A stretch of 64,000 bases of DNA, from positions 682,001-746,000 of the forward strand of contig OZ037879.1 of NCBI GenBank assembly GCA_964035575.1, written 5' to 3'. The stretch is from Rhynchopus sp. YZ270_cl-10 (Eukaryota > Euglenozoa > Diplonemea > Diplonemida > Diplonemidae). The notes below the pieces were generated by a model. It had not been told where the DNA came from. It did no database searches and saw only the letters and a list, made by a program, of their open reading frames with translations. Made by a program: the position numbers and the translations under genes. Positions 39,773-47,932 of the stretch are shown here, in pieces (within the stretch, counting starts at the first letter, position 1; each line of letters starts with the position of its first letter).

Positions 39773-40228
39773 ATGTTTTTTGGGTTTGTGTTTTATCCCT
39801 TTTGTGTTGACACTTTTTTTAAATTTTTTGAAGTGGTTGGATAAAATGAAGGGGGGAGGGAGGAGAGAGGGGAGGAGAGAGGGGAGGAGAGGCTTTCCTT
39901 TTTTTCTCTGAATAAAAATATAGCATAATCTAGGTAGGGATGGAGGAGGCTTTTGAAAAGGGAGGGGGGGAAAGAGGAGGATTGAAAAAGAAGTGAAGTA
40001 TATTTTTCTTTTGCGCACATTTTTTTTTTTTTTTTTTTCACTGTAACCTACCATGGTAGGCGTGACGCTGACTACACGGTAGTTATTGGTAGCCGCGCCA
40101 CTGGTACTGCCTCTTGCTTAGTTTTGTTGTTGTGCTACTTAGCGGCACATTTTCAAAAAAAAAAAAAAAGGAAAAATTGCGAGATGAATGTGCACATCAT
40201 TTTAAAAAAAAAAAATCTAAAATGTCAC
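39773..40228. other. Spacer between GST and APC8
   Basis: Purine-rich GGGGAGGAGAGA repeats (39847-39893), long T and A runs and the 14-base palindrome CCTACCATGGTAGG (about 40047). No gene. Confidence 0.6.
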
Positions 40229-42154
40229 TCAACGGTCGAAGAGCTTTCTGAATGCCCCGCTGGGGGTGCCTTTGTCTTGCTCGTATGCAGCTTCTGCAGA
40301 TTTACGCGACGCGACTGGAGTCAACGACAGCTCAATCTGATAGTTCTTACAGAGCCCTTCGAGCGACGCCGCCAGCCCCTCCGCTGTGTCGTAAATCTGC
40401 TGCGGGGCAAGCGAGAGCTGCGCGTTCTGGTGCTGCGCGTGGGGCTGCTTATGGGACAGCGTTTCGACACTCGGACCGCACATTGTGATGGTATCGCAGG
40501 CTTCCTTTGCCACCTTGATGTGCGTCATGACCTGCTCTACTGGCGCACCTTGGGCAAGCTGCGCTTCGATCTGTTTACGACAGTTCATTGCGATCACCAG
40601 CAACGCTTCATGCGTTGCTTCTTGATCCTTATCTGCAAGCTGCGCGGACACTTGAATGTACTGTTCATAATGTTCTGCAGAAGCCTCAAGACGGTTTTGT
40701 CTCCGTGCAAGACGTGCCAGATGCAGGACTGTTTCTGCCGCAGGGGTACGTCTGCTGTGACAGCGTACAGCATCGTCGGTGAGTCCCACCTCTTCGTACA
40801 TTGCGGCCACCCCGCCCCAGAATGGTTGTTGGTCTGCTAACGTCGCCGGCTGCCGCAAGGCGCGCACATAGTGATGCAACGTCAAGCAAGGCAGCCGGAA
40901 CAGCTCATACGCCATCCCCAAGCCGTACCACCCACTTCCACAATGCTTCTGCACGTCTTCATTGCACTGCGGCACCCCAGAGGCCTCCTTTGTGCGAGCA
41001 GGGGCCAACACTGCTTCACGGTATGCTGCCATAGCTGGTCCTGTTGCTTTGACTTCAATCGCTTCATGGCCCATAAGGATGTGAGAGTCGCGGCTGGAGC
41101 TGTGGTCAAGGCGGAGCGCACGTTGGTAGTATTCATAGGATTTTTCGTGACGTTCTGCGGCAGAGTGATAGTCGGCAAGAACCATGCATGTTTCTGGACG
41201 GTATTTAGCGACCTCAAAAGCACGGCGTGCAAGCTGGCATAACTCCGCGATATGCTGTCTCCTTGTAATGAACAAAACGTTGCTGTACTCAACAATCCCT
41301 TCAAAACGGTACGGATGCAGCTGCAGCAGGTATTCATAAACATCCTTCGCCTTCCTCCACTGTCTGAGGTGTCGTCTTGCAGATGCAATATGCTGCAATA
41401 CTGCCGGCGCCTGCCCAAGCTGTTTCCCCAATGGGGTCAGCACATCAATCGTCTTATCCCACCTATGCAACAACGCATGCCGCTTTGCCACCACAAACTG
41501 TACAATCCAATATTTCTCTATCCCCTTCGCTTCCATGCTCTCTAATGGAACTGAAATGTCTCCCAACGCAAGCAATTCTTGCCACGAACACCAAAGAAGC
41601 GGCTGGAGTGAAACACTCTTTGTAAACAAAGCGCGCGCTTCATCAACCCTTTTCATCTTCCTCAGAACAACACCATGCAGCCAAAGAAGATACGGATCTT
41701 CAGCAACCAATGCACACCCCGCAAGGGCCTTCGCAATCTGCTCTGCATGAGGGTTGCGGACTGTCAGAGGGTCTTCTTTGTTCGCGATATGCGCTGTTAC
41801 CTTCGCTTCGCCTGCAAGGTACCTTGCATAATATCTCAAAAAACACGCCTTCGCAGATCCACAATGTGCCTTAAGCAGATCATCACACCGAAGGTATTCT
41901 CCGTTATCGAACATCGTCTTTGCGAGCATAAATTTTCCCACTTCTCTAGCGTTTAAACCCCTCGCAAGAGCAGTTACCGCAGCGCCTGTTGGTACAGCCT
42001 CGTCAACCCAGGGTTTGTTGTGTTTTCCTTCAGTCAAAATACCGGCGCTCTGCTCAGACAGCCACAATGCGCATTTCACCAACCCCCTCCACCGGCATTG
42101 TGCGCTAACGATACGAAGCTCTTCATGGTTGTCGATAATACGGTCGCTTTGCAT
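40229..42154 (-). CDS. CDC23: Anaphase-promoting complex subunit APC8/CDC23
   Basis: 641 residues, a TPR superhelix of the length usual for APC8 (about 570-660). Recognisable family blocks: RCDDLLKAHCGSAKACFLRY then YARYLAGE, EDPYLLWLHGVVLRKMKRVD, then LQLHPYRFEGIVEYSNVLFI and KYRPETCMVLADYHSAAERH-EKSYEYYQRALRLD, the APC8 signature equivalent to DKYRPETC-x-IGNYYS. APC8 is a scaffold TPR subunit of the ubiquitin ligase that triggers anaphase. An acceptor-like TTTTCAG lies about 22 bases upstream of the ATG. Single exon. Confidence 0.93.
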   Translation of the reverse strand: MQSDRIIDNHEELRIVSAQCRWRGLVKCALWLSEQSAGILTEGKHNKPWVDEAVPTGAAVTALARGLNAREVGKFMLAKTMFDNGEYLRCDDLLKAHCGSAKACFLRYYARYLAGEAKVTAHIANKEDPLTVRNPHAEQIAKALAGCALVAEDPYLLWLHGVVLRKMKRVDEARALFTKSVSLQPLLWCSWQELLALGDISVPLESMEAKGIEKYWIVQFVVAKRHALLHRWDKTIDVLTPLGKQLGQAPAVLQHIASARRHLRQWRKAKDVYEYLLQLHPYRFEGIVEYSNVLFITRRQHIAELCQLARRAFEVAKYRPETCMVLADYHSAAERHEKSYEYYQRALRLDHSSSRDSHILMGHEAIEVKATGPAMAAYREAVLAPARTKEASGVPQCNEDVQKHCGSGWYGLGMAYELFRLPCLTLHHYVRALRQPATLADQQPFWGGVAAMYEEVGLTDDAVRCHSRRTPAAETVLHLARLARRQNRLEASAEHYEQYIQVSAQLADKDQEATHEALLVIAMNCRKQIEAQLAQGAPVEQVMTHIKVAKEACDTITMCGPSVETLSHKQPHAQHQNAQLSLAPQQIYDTAEGLAASLEGLCKNYQIELSLTPVASRKSAEAAYEQDKGTPSGAFRKLFDR

Positions 42155-42297
42155 ACTATATTTTTTTTTGGTTCTGAAAATTTGAGGTGCGTTTTGGAAG
42201 AAGAGAGAGAAGAGTGGAGGTTAGGGAAGAAATGAATGCTTTTATTTGCAGTATCAAATAAAAATATCAATGTCAAAAAAAAAAAACGTTTTAAATT

Positions 42298-42338
42298 TTA
42301 TAAGATACATCTAAGCATCTCGGTGCTTAGTCAACCTT
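42298..42338 (+). repeat. Dispersed hairpin repeat, family A
   Basis: TATAAGATACATCTAAGCAT then CTCGGTGCTTAGTCAACC. Confidence 0.7.
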
Positions 42339-42409
42339 TTGTTTAAAAGCAGGATATTCTTTGGTGCATAGTATGCATTTACCCGCCATCCCCCTCAAAA
42401 AATGTATAG

Positions 42410-42446
42410 AGTTGAAATACAAAGCCCTCTCGTGAACAGTGTACCA
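42410..42446 (+). repeat. Dispersed hairpin repeat, family C
   Basis: GTTGAAATACAAAGCCCTCT then CGTGAACAGTGTACC. Confidence 0.7.
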
Positions 42447-42500
42447 AAAAAATAGTCTAGTCTCGGGTAGTTTTTTTTTCGTTTTGCAAAAGAGAAAAAG

Positions 42501-42554
42501 AGAAGTTAAAAAAGTGCAAACACCTTCCAGTTCATCGGACGCAGGGTACTCTGT
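42501..42554 (+). repeat. Dispersed hairpin repeat, family D
   Basis: GAAGTTAAAAAAGTGCAAAC then ACCTTCCAGTTCATCGGACG then CAGGGTACT. Confidence 0.6.
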
Positions 42555-42701
42555 ACAGAAAGCACTTCATTAACGTCACACAAAATAAAAGAGAAAAAAC
42601 GGCAGACCTTCCATAAAAGCCTCCGAAAGAATTCTCTGTCCCTTCATACCCCCTTTTCCCCCCTCCCCTCTCCCCCCGACCATATTATTTTTGTTTTATT
42701 T

Positions 42702-43484
42702 TTATCCACTCCCGGCCATTGAGCGGGATATTTGCATGAAGTTATTACGAAACCAGGTTATGATACTGGGACGTGCAACGCGAAGACGGCGTACAGAATT
42801 TGCTGTACTGGGCGCACTGTCATCTCCCCCTCCCTCTCCCCCTCCCCTTCCTCCACCTTCCTCTTCTTCCCCAACGTCAATCTCATTTTGCATTTCCCTT
42901 TCCTCCAATAGGTCATGCAGCTGTAGTACTGCAGCCTCCGGAATGTCCTGAAATTTTATTGCATGTGGAAACCCTGGTGTAGGGTGACTTGCGGTGTAAG
43001 CAGCACGCTTTGCACACACCCTCGCCTTTTCCTCATATATCGGTGAACCCAACGCAGAATTCGCCTCAACATTCCGTGGATGATCCGCCTTTGTTGGGTC
43101 CAAAAAAAGCCGTTTTATTTCCGTCAAAAACCGCACCACGATACAGTCCTGAAATGGAACCAATCTCGAGAACCAATCCATTCCGATATCCGCCTCTCCT
43201 GTTACCGGGTCGACAGAGGGGTGGTACATTGTCGTCACAAATCTGCAGGTAGGCCGTTCGAAGGGATAAGCTTCAGGGAAATACAGCATGAATTTATAGA
43301 CCCCACCAGCATAGGGGTTATCACGTTGTCTGACGAACACGGCCCCGCTCCACTCCGTCAGACTTGCAGGGAAAACGTACATCCCCGCTGGTGGCGCTTC
43401 GGCAAGAGCCTCATATTCCTTCGCAAGGAGCTGTCCACGAAGCATCGGAGTGACTGCATCTCGCGTTATCCGGTGTTCACCCAT
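42702..43484 (-). CDS. AKTIP/FTS-like ubiquitin E2 variant
   Basis: 260 residues. The UBC fold spans ~15-165: LAKEYEALAEAPPAGMYVFP, then WSGAVFVRQRDNPYAGGVYK, FMLYFPEAYPFERPTCRF and YHPSVDPVTGEADI. The MYV-x-P / W-G-V-x-F-V-R / Y-x-G-G-V-x-K-F series and HP-x-VDP-x-TGE match AKTIP (Fused Toes), an inactive E2 variant that with Hook and FHIP proteins links cargo to dynein. The catalytic Cys of normal E2s is absent (ADI at the expected position), so it should not carry ubiquitin. The tail (~210-260) has an acidic Glu/Gly run and a basic end. Single exon. Confidence 0.85.
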   Translation of the reverse strand: MGEHRITRDAVTPMLRGQLLAKEYEALAEAPPAGMYVFPASLTEWSGAVFVRQRDNPYAGGVYKFMLYFPEAYPFERPTCRFVTTMYHPSVDPVTGEADIGMDWFSRLVPFQDCIVVRFLTEIKRLFLDPTKADHPRNVEANSALGSPIYEEKARVCAKRAAYTASHPTPGFPHAIKFQDIPEAAVLQLHDLLEEREMQNEIDVGEEEEGGGRGGGEGGGDDSAPSTANSVRRLRVARPSIITWFRNNFMQISRSMAGSG

Positions 43485-43949
43485 TTTGTCAAGGATGTTT
43501 TTTTTTTTGAAGTGGAAAAAAGTGGAGAGACGAAGGAGAAAAAAGGTTGGGTTAGAAAAATTCCACTGTGTAGGCTAGAAAAAAAGAAGGTGGTTTGAGA
43601 GGAAAAAGGGTTTGAAAGTTTATTTGTTTTTTTTGCTACTCTGTTTGGTTTGTATTTTCATTATAGTACTTTGTAAGTTGAGAGGTACGTGGCGCTTCTT
43701 TGTTGAGATAACGACTAATTATAATTGAGAGGAAAAGGGGGTAATAAAAAGTTTGGCGGGGGATATAGGCTATATTTTTCGTTCATTTTATGGGGGCCAA
43801 AGTCTGTCTTGAAAAAAAGATTTTTTTTAGCAGCATCAGCTGTTTTTCTCTTCCTTTTGTACACACAGACATTTGGATAAATAGTACAAAATAATCTACC
43901 AACTTTGACTTGAAAGACACAAGACCTACCTTTGATAATGGCGAAGAAA

Positions 43950-44063
43950 AGTTGACTTGAAATACAAAAGCCCTCTCATTAACAGTGTACCTTTGGTATG
44001 ACCGATGTACCGGGGGAACCTCAAACCATGCAGACCTAGCTATTTCGAGGTTGGACATCTGAT
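43950..44063 (+). repeat. Dispersed hairpin repeat, family C (long form)
   Basis: TTGAAATACAAAAGCCCTCT to GTGTACCTTTGGTATGACCG, then CCGGGGGAACCTCAAACCAT and TTGGACATCTGAT. ATAC-AAA pairs with TTT-G-GTAT. Confidence 0.75.
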
Positions 44064-44352
44064 CAAATCAATTTCAGTCCAGAAAACGCAGAAAGCCGTT
44101 GGGTGACAACACAAAAACCATTCATAGGGATTCCCTGGTGGGAAAACCTCGAATAAATTATCAAAAAAGCTGCCATGAATTATAAATTATGCCTCACATA
44201 ACATCTTTTACCAAGCAAAAAGATCGAAATTCATGCTCCAATTTCCCAGAAGCTTGTTTCCTTGTAACAGCGTATATGAATATCCTTTAGAGCTCCTCAA
44301 CAGCGCAGTTATCAACTTCTCTGCCTATACACGCTGTAGTCTACCCAAAGGA

Positions 44353-44539
44353 AAGTTGAAATACAAAGCCCTCTCGTGAACAGTGTACCTTTGGTATGAC
44401 CGGGTGGATAGGGGTGGATACCCAAACCATGCAGTCCCTACAATCCATTTTCGTGGTTTACATGAAAAGGTTTTTACAAAGCCTCTCGGATGCAGGCACT
44501 CTGTAGGTCATCGAAAACACCCCCCCAGAGTGTTTCTGG
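44353..44539 (+). repeat. Family C (long form) followed by family D
   Basis: C: TTGAAATACAAAGCCCTCTC to CCTTTGGTATGACCGGGTGG and TTTTCGTGGTTTACATG (44353-44464). D: TTTACAAAGCCTCTCGGATG then CAGGCACTCTG (44474-44539). Confidence 0.7.
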
Positions 44540-44562
44540 AAAACTGCACAAAAAAAAAAATG

Positions 44563-44991
44563 CTATATATTCAAGAATGCTTTGACAGCCTTTTCATCTT
44601 CGGACCCTTTGGTTGGGTTGAGTCTTTGCATGCAGGGTTTGCCTTCTACTTCTAACGGCAGCCAATAGCCTGAGGAGAGGAGCACCCAGTTGGGGATTTG
44701 TTCAGCCTCTTTTGCGATGATGATTGTACCGTTCGCGGGGTACATGCCGGCGATAGAGGAGTGCAGTTTGGGCTCCGAGCGGTAGCGGATACCGTCTGTA
44801 TCATGATCTGCCGCGTCTACACGAAAGTACCGCAACTCCGACACAGTCAACCCAGGCATGTACACCGGTGGTGGTGTAGTGTATCTATGCCACGCAAAGG
44901 TTCCAACTGACAGTACCCCAAACCCAAGAACAGCCTTGCCCCCAGTCAATCCCAACACAAAGCGCAGATCAATCAACGCTTTTTTCGCCAT
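44563..44991 (-). CDS. Small membrane-anchored SH3b-like protein
   Basis: 142 residues from ATG 44991 (MAKKALIDLRF...). One membrane helix at ~13-36 (GLTGGKAVLGFGVLSVGTFA). The rest resembles a bacterial-type SH3 domain: GIRYRSEPKLHSSIAGMYPA, NGTIIIAKEAEQIPNWVLLS and SGYWLPLEV, matching 'R-x-P-x3-S-x-I-G ... G-x-I-x-V ... W-x2-V ... GYW-P'. The partner and pathway are unknown. A CTCTCGCAG acceptor about 25 bases upstream supports this start over the earlier non-ATG extension. Could be mitochondrial or secretory-pathway membrane. Confidence 0.7.
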   Translation of the reverse strand: MAKKALIDLRFVLGLTGGKAVLGFGVLSVGTFAWHRYTTPPPVYMPGLTVSELRYFRVDAADHDTDGIRYRSEPKLHSSIAGMYPANGTIIIAKEAEQIPNWVLLSSGYWLPLEVEGKPCMQRLNPTKGSEDEKAVKAFLNI

Positions 44992-45157
44992 TTTGTGTTT
45001 TTTTTTTACCACCCTGCGAGAGATTGATTGGGGTTTTGAAAGACCAAAAAAGAGATAGATTTGCTACCGTCTACGATGGTTTAAAAAAAAAGTGGAGATT
45101 TGCACTGTGGCAACACAACCGAGGCGACCTATACTCCAAAAAAAAACCAATAAAAAC

Positions 45158-46339
45158 CTACATTTTACTGTATATCAACGAAAACTCTTTGCTTGCCCGA
45201 GGAAGGTGTGCCAGCATCTCGCTTCTCAACCTCCTCGCTGCTCCTTTATTTCTCATTAAACTGTACTGCTTTAACATTGGGAGATACAACGGGGCGTGCA
45301 GGGGGAACTTCACTACTGCCTCGCGGAATATGGATTCCATTAGAGGAGTTGCGCTTTTGGTTTTGAGGGACGCCTTTGCTTCTAGATAGTGAGCATACGT
45401 TGCAGCTGTGATCCGCATCCGCGCCACAACAAACTGTTGGAATAATATATCCACCTTCTCCGGGGCAACGCGAAGCTGGCTTTTCATCAGCATGGTTTGC
45501 AGTTTTGGGTCTTTTATTGCCTCGGGGAGGAGACGCTGTGTATACCGTGCTAACCCTTCCGCAGAATCCACATGAGACATCAAAAGAATGTCTGTAAGCG
45601 AATCCGGCTCAATAGAATATCGTTTCCCCAACTCCTCAATCGTTGCACCCAACACCATATAGGATACCCCACGCAAGCCTGAGAGAAGCGCGTTTAAATG
45701 AATCACCACAGGTTTTATCCCTCCTTTTACCATATCATGGAATGTTTTTACCCGCATTTCAAAGCTCGGTAATACTGGAAGCAAAACAGAATACATTTGG
45801 GCATCCAGCTCGACCTTGGGGTCCGCTCTTTCAAATCGCTTCAATAAATTGCAGAGTCCGTGGTAGTTATGCCCATTCTTATAAGAGCGGATCAGAAGAG
45901 TGGCAATGTGTTTATCAAGGGGATATCCATTTTGGACAGCCTGCTGTGCAATGCGTTCCGTTTTCGCGGAAAGACCCATCTCAGCGTAAAACCCCATTGC
46001 TGCCATATTCACTGCTCTACCAAAGGTGGGGTAGTCCTTCAGCATTTCTTGTAAATGGGTTTCGAATTCTCTGACCAAAAGCCTGCTTTCCTGCCCCTTT
46101 CGTGGAAGGTACTGCGCCCTTCGTGTGTACTGACGAACTAAAGAGGCAACCATCCGGTCAGAATACGACAATCTTTCATTAAAATACTGTGCAGGGGCAA
46201 CATCCGTCACTCCCAATGCTGATAGGTCGGGGGCCGGTGTGGGGCAAAATTTTGTGTTAAATATCTTCGAAGTCTCCTCCATGCTTAAAACGCTCAAACT
46301 CCGGAAAGAACGGCATATTGAACCACAACCCCAAAACAT
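45158..46339 (-). CDS. Helical-repeat (PPR-like) protein, mitochondrial candidate
   Basis: 393 residues from ATG 46339. The start was chosen because MFWGCGSICRSFRSLSVLSM is an Arg/Ser-rich, acid-free presequence, and a T10-CTTCACCCCAC tract precedes it. The body is entirely helical, with pairs such as GRAVNMAAMGFYAEMGLSAK and DAQMYSVLLPVLPSFEMRVK-TFHDMVKGGIKPVVIHLNAL that resemble pentatricopeptide repeats ('F-x-x-M-x-x-x-G-I-x-P'). PPR proteins bind organellar RNA; euglenozoan mitochondria use many. The repeats are weak, so a mitoribosome-associated helical protein is an alternative. Confidence 0.65.
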   Translation of the reverse strand: MFWGCGSICRSFRSLSVLSMEETSKIFNTKFCPTPAPDLSALGVTDVAPAQYFNERLSYSDRMVASLVRQYTRRAQYLPRKGQESRLLVREFETHLQEMLKDYPTFGRAVNMAAMGFYAEMGLSAKTERIAQQAVQNGYPLDKHIATLLIRSYKNGHNYHGLCNLLKRFERADPKVELDAQMYSVLLPVLPSFEMRVKTFHDMVKGGIKPVVIHLNALLSGLRGVSYMVLGATIEELGKRYSIEPDSLTDILLMSHVDSAEGLARYTQRLLPEAIKDPKLQTMLMKSQLRVAPEKVDILFQQFVVARMRITAATYAHYLEAKASLKTKSATPLMESIFREAVVKFPLHAPLYLPMLKQYSLMRNKGAARRLRSEMLAHLPRASKEFSLIYSKM

Positions 46340-46399
46340 ACCTTTTTTGTGGGGTGAAGAAAAAAAAAATAGTTTTGATGGGAGTATTTGACCCTCGGT

Positions 46400-46448
46400 A
46401 ATATGCATTTCAATTGATAGCAGTAGAGGGATCAAAAATGTTCCCATC
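46400..46448 (+). repeat. Dispersed hairpin repeat, family H
   Basis: AATATGCATTTCAATTGATA then GCAGTAGAGGGATCAAAAAT, 12 bases shorter in the stem than other copies. Confidence 0.6.
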
Positions 46449-46450
46449 TT

Positions 46451-46567
46451 TGGTGCTCCGGGAGGGGTCGATATTGACAGGTCGCTGGCAGGTCACTGAC
46501 ACAGGGGCTTTATAGACACCCCCCCCCCTGATATTGACAGGTCGTTGACCGACTTCCGAAAGCACCA
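46451..46567. repeat. Family I element, second copy
   Basis: Matches 36313-36428: TGGTGCTCCGGGAGGGGTCG to CGACTTCCGAAAGCACCA. Confidence 0.7.
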
Positions 46568-47370
46568 ATATTTCTTACCTTCATAAAAAAAAGAGGACAA
46601 AGAAATATTGATGCAAGAATATTGAGAAAAGGTAGGAAGGGGGAACGTCTTTTTTTATCGGCATACAAAAAATTCAGCGATTTCTTTTTCTCTAATTCTA
46701 TGAGCAAACAGAGGTGGGAGAGGGGGAAAGGGAGAGAGTGGGAGGGGTGTGTTCTAGAAAGGGGGGGATTGGGGAGAGGGTACACCCTTAAAAAGACAGC
46801 TGTGCTATTCTGATGAAGTAGGAGACGTCATGAAACACACTACTGCAAAGTCATAATATTATGCATTGGTTTTGGGCGACTTTTGAGCACCAGAAAATTT
46901 AACCGAGTTGGTGTGGCCGACAACCCCAAAATAGCAGAAAATAGCAGAAAGTGGCACAAAAAAATAGCACCTCCTTTCAGCCACACCACCGAGGGGCTTC
47001 AATGTTCAGTACCCAGTTGTTCAGTATCTGGGGGTGAAAAGTCAGTTTCGGGGCGCAAGAGTACCAAAAAAGTGCAAAAAAAAAATAATAATCGGTCAAA
47101 AATACACTAGGCCCCAATTTCTAAAGGTAAATTTGAGTTGAAAAATAAAATAAAAAATTGGCCTAGTTTTTAGAAAGGTCTTTATGTGACCTTTGACCCT
47201 AGGATTTCTAAAATAAATGTTGTTTGACGACAGACAAAGTGTGAATGAATAAAGTATTTTGCAAATTCATTAAATTAAACTCATTTCTGTCAGGCAAAAG
47301 GGAATTTTTCTTGAATGTGGCACCAACTAAACGACGAACATAGTTTTCATTTATCATTATAATTTTTGTT

Positions 47371-47432
47371 GTTGAAAACTTGGTTGCATTAGTGTAGACA
47401 CGTTCAGACATCCGAGGATGGGATTTACTTTT
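47371..47432 (+). repeat. Family B hairpin repeat, 3' arm degraded
   Basis: GAAAACTTGGTTGCATTAGT then GTAGACACGTTCAGACATCC then GAGGATGGGATTTACTT. Confidence 0.55.
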
Positions 47433-47738
47433 CAAAACTCTTTTTTTCTCTTTCATTACTAGTAATCGGAGAACGTCAAGTCACCTGGTCCGAGGTTGCC
47501 TCGTTGAAGGTGATCGACGCATTGCTTGGGGAAAGACTTTTCTAAAACAAGAATTCGCCACTGAAAATCAAATAAAACACGTGACACGAATGCACATACA
47601 TTAAGTATACCGTAGTCCAAATATGTTTGGCCAAAAAAGGACACCAAATTACCCCCCCAAAAAAATAACTTTCTTGCATTACTGCAGCCATGCTTTCTAT
47701 TAGAAAGCCATGACAGAGTGTATCATTAAAAAAAAAGA

Positions 47739-47816
47739 AAAGTTGAGTACAAAAACACCTCTGTGACGCAGTGCACTGATACTCCACGGGGTTATCGAAC
47801 CCCCGGAGTGTTGCAT
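47739..47816 (+). repeat. Dispersed hairpin repeat, family D (long)
   Basis: GTTGAGTACAAAAACACCTC then TGTGACGCAGTGCACTGATA, with a strong second stem ACTCC-AC-GGGG-x8-CCCC-C-GGAGT. Confidence 0.7.
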
Positions 47817-47932
47817 TTGGGGGGGGGGAAAACCCCAACAAACTGGCGGAATCTTAAAAAGATGATTTTCAGTACTCTAAAAAACTGAAGAAAGCTTTCC
47901 GCATCCTCCTCATTTTCTCCTTCTTACCCCTC

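Larger units (their letters stand above)
42155..42701. other. Spacer with hairpin repeats
   Basis: Holds one copy each of families A, C and D in plus orientation; the rest is low-complexity. No gene. Confidence 0.6.
43485..44562. other. Spacer with long family C repeats
   Basis: Two long-form family C copies and one D copy; no gene. The pyrimidine-rich 5' flank of the E2-variant gene occupies the left end. Confidence 0.6.
46340..47932. other. Spacer with H, I, B and D repeats
   Basis: Contains adjacent family H and I copies (46400-46567), a CTAGGCC-x-AATTT/AAATTGGCCTAG hairpin (~47108-47164), a family B copy and a long family D copy. No gene. Confidence 0.6.

Noticed and set aside
39773-40054. 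94-residue N-terminal extension of the GST
   Set aside because: It translates purine and A/T runs in the 5' flank; the family start is at the MSGTKP methionine.
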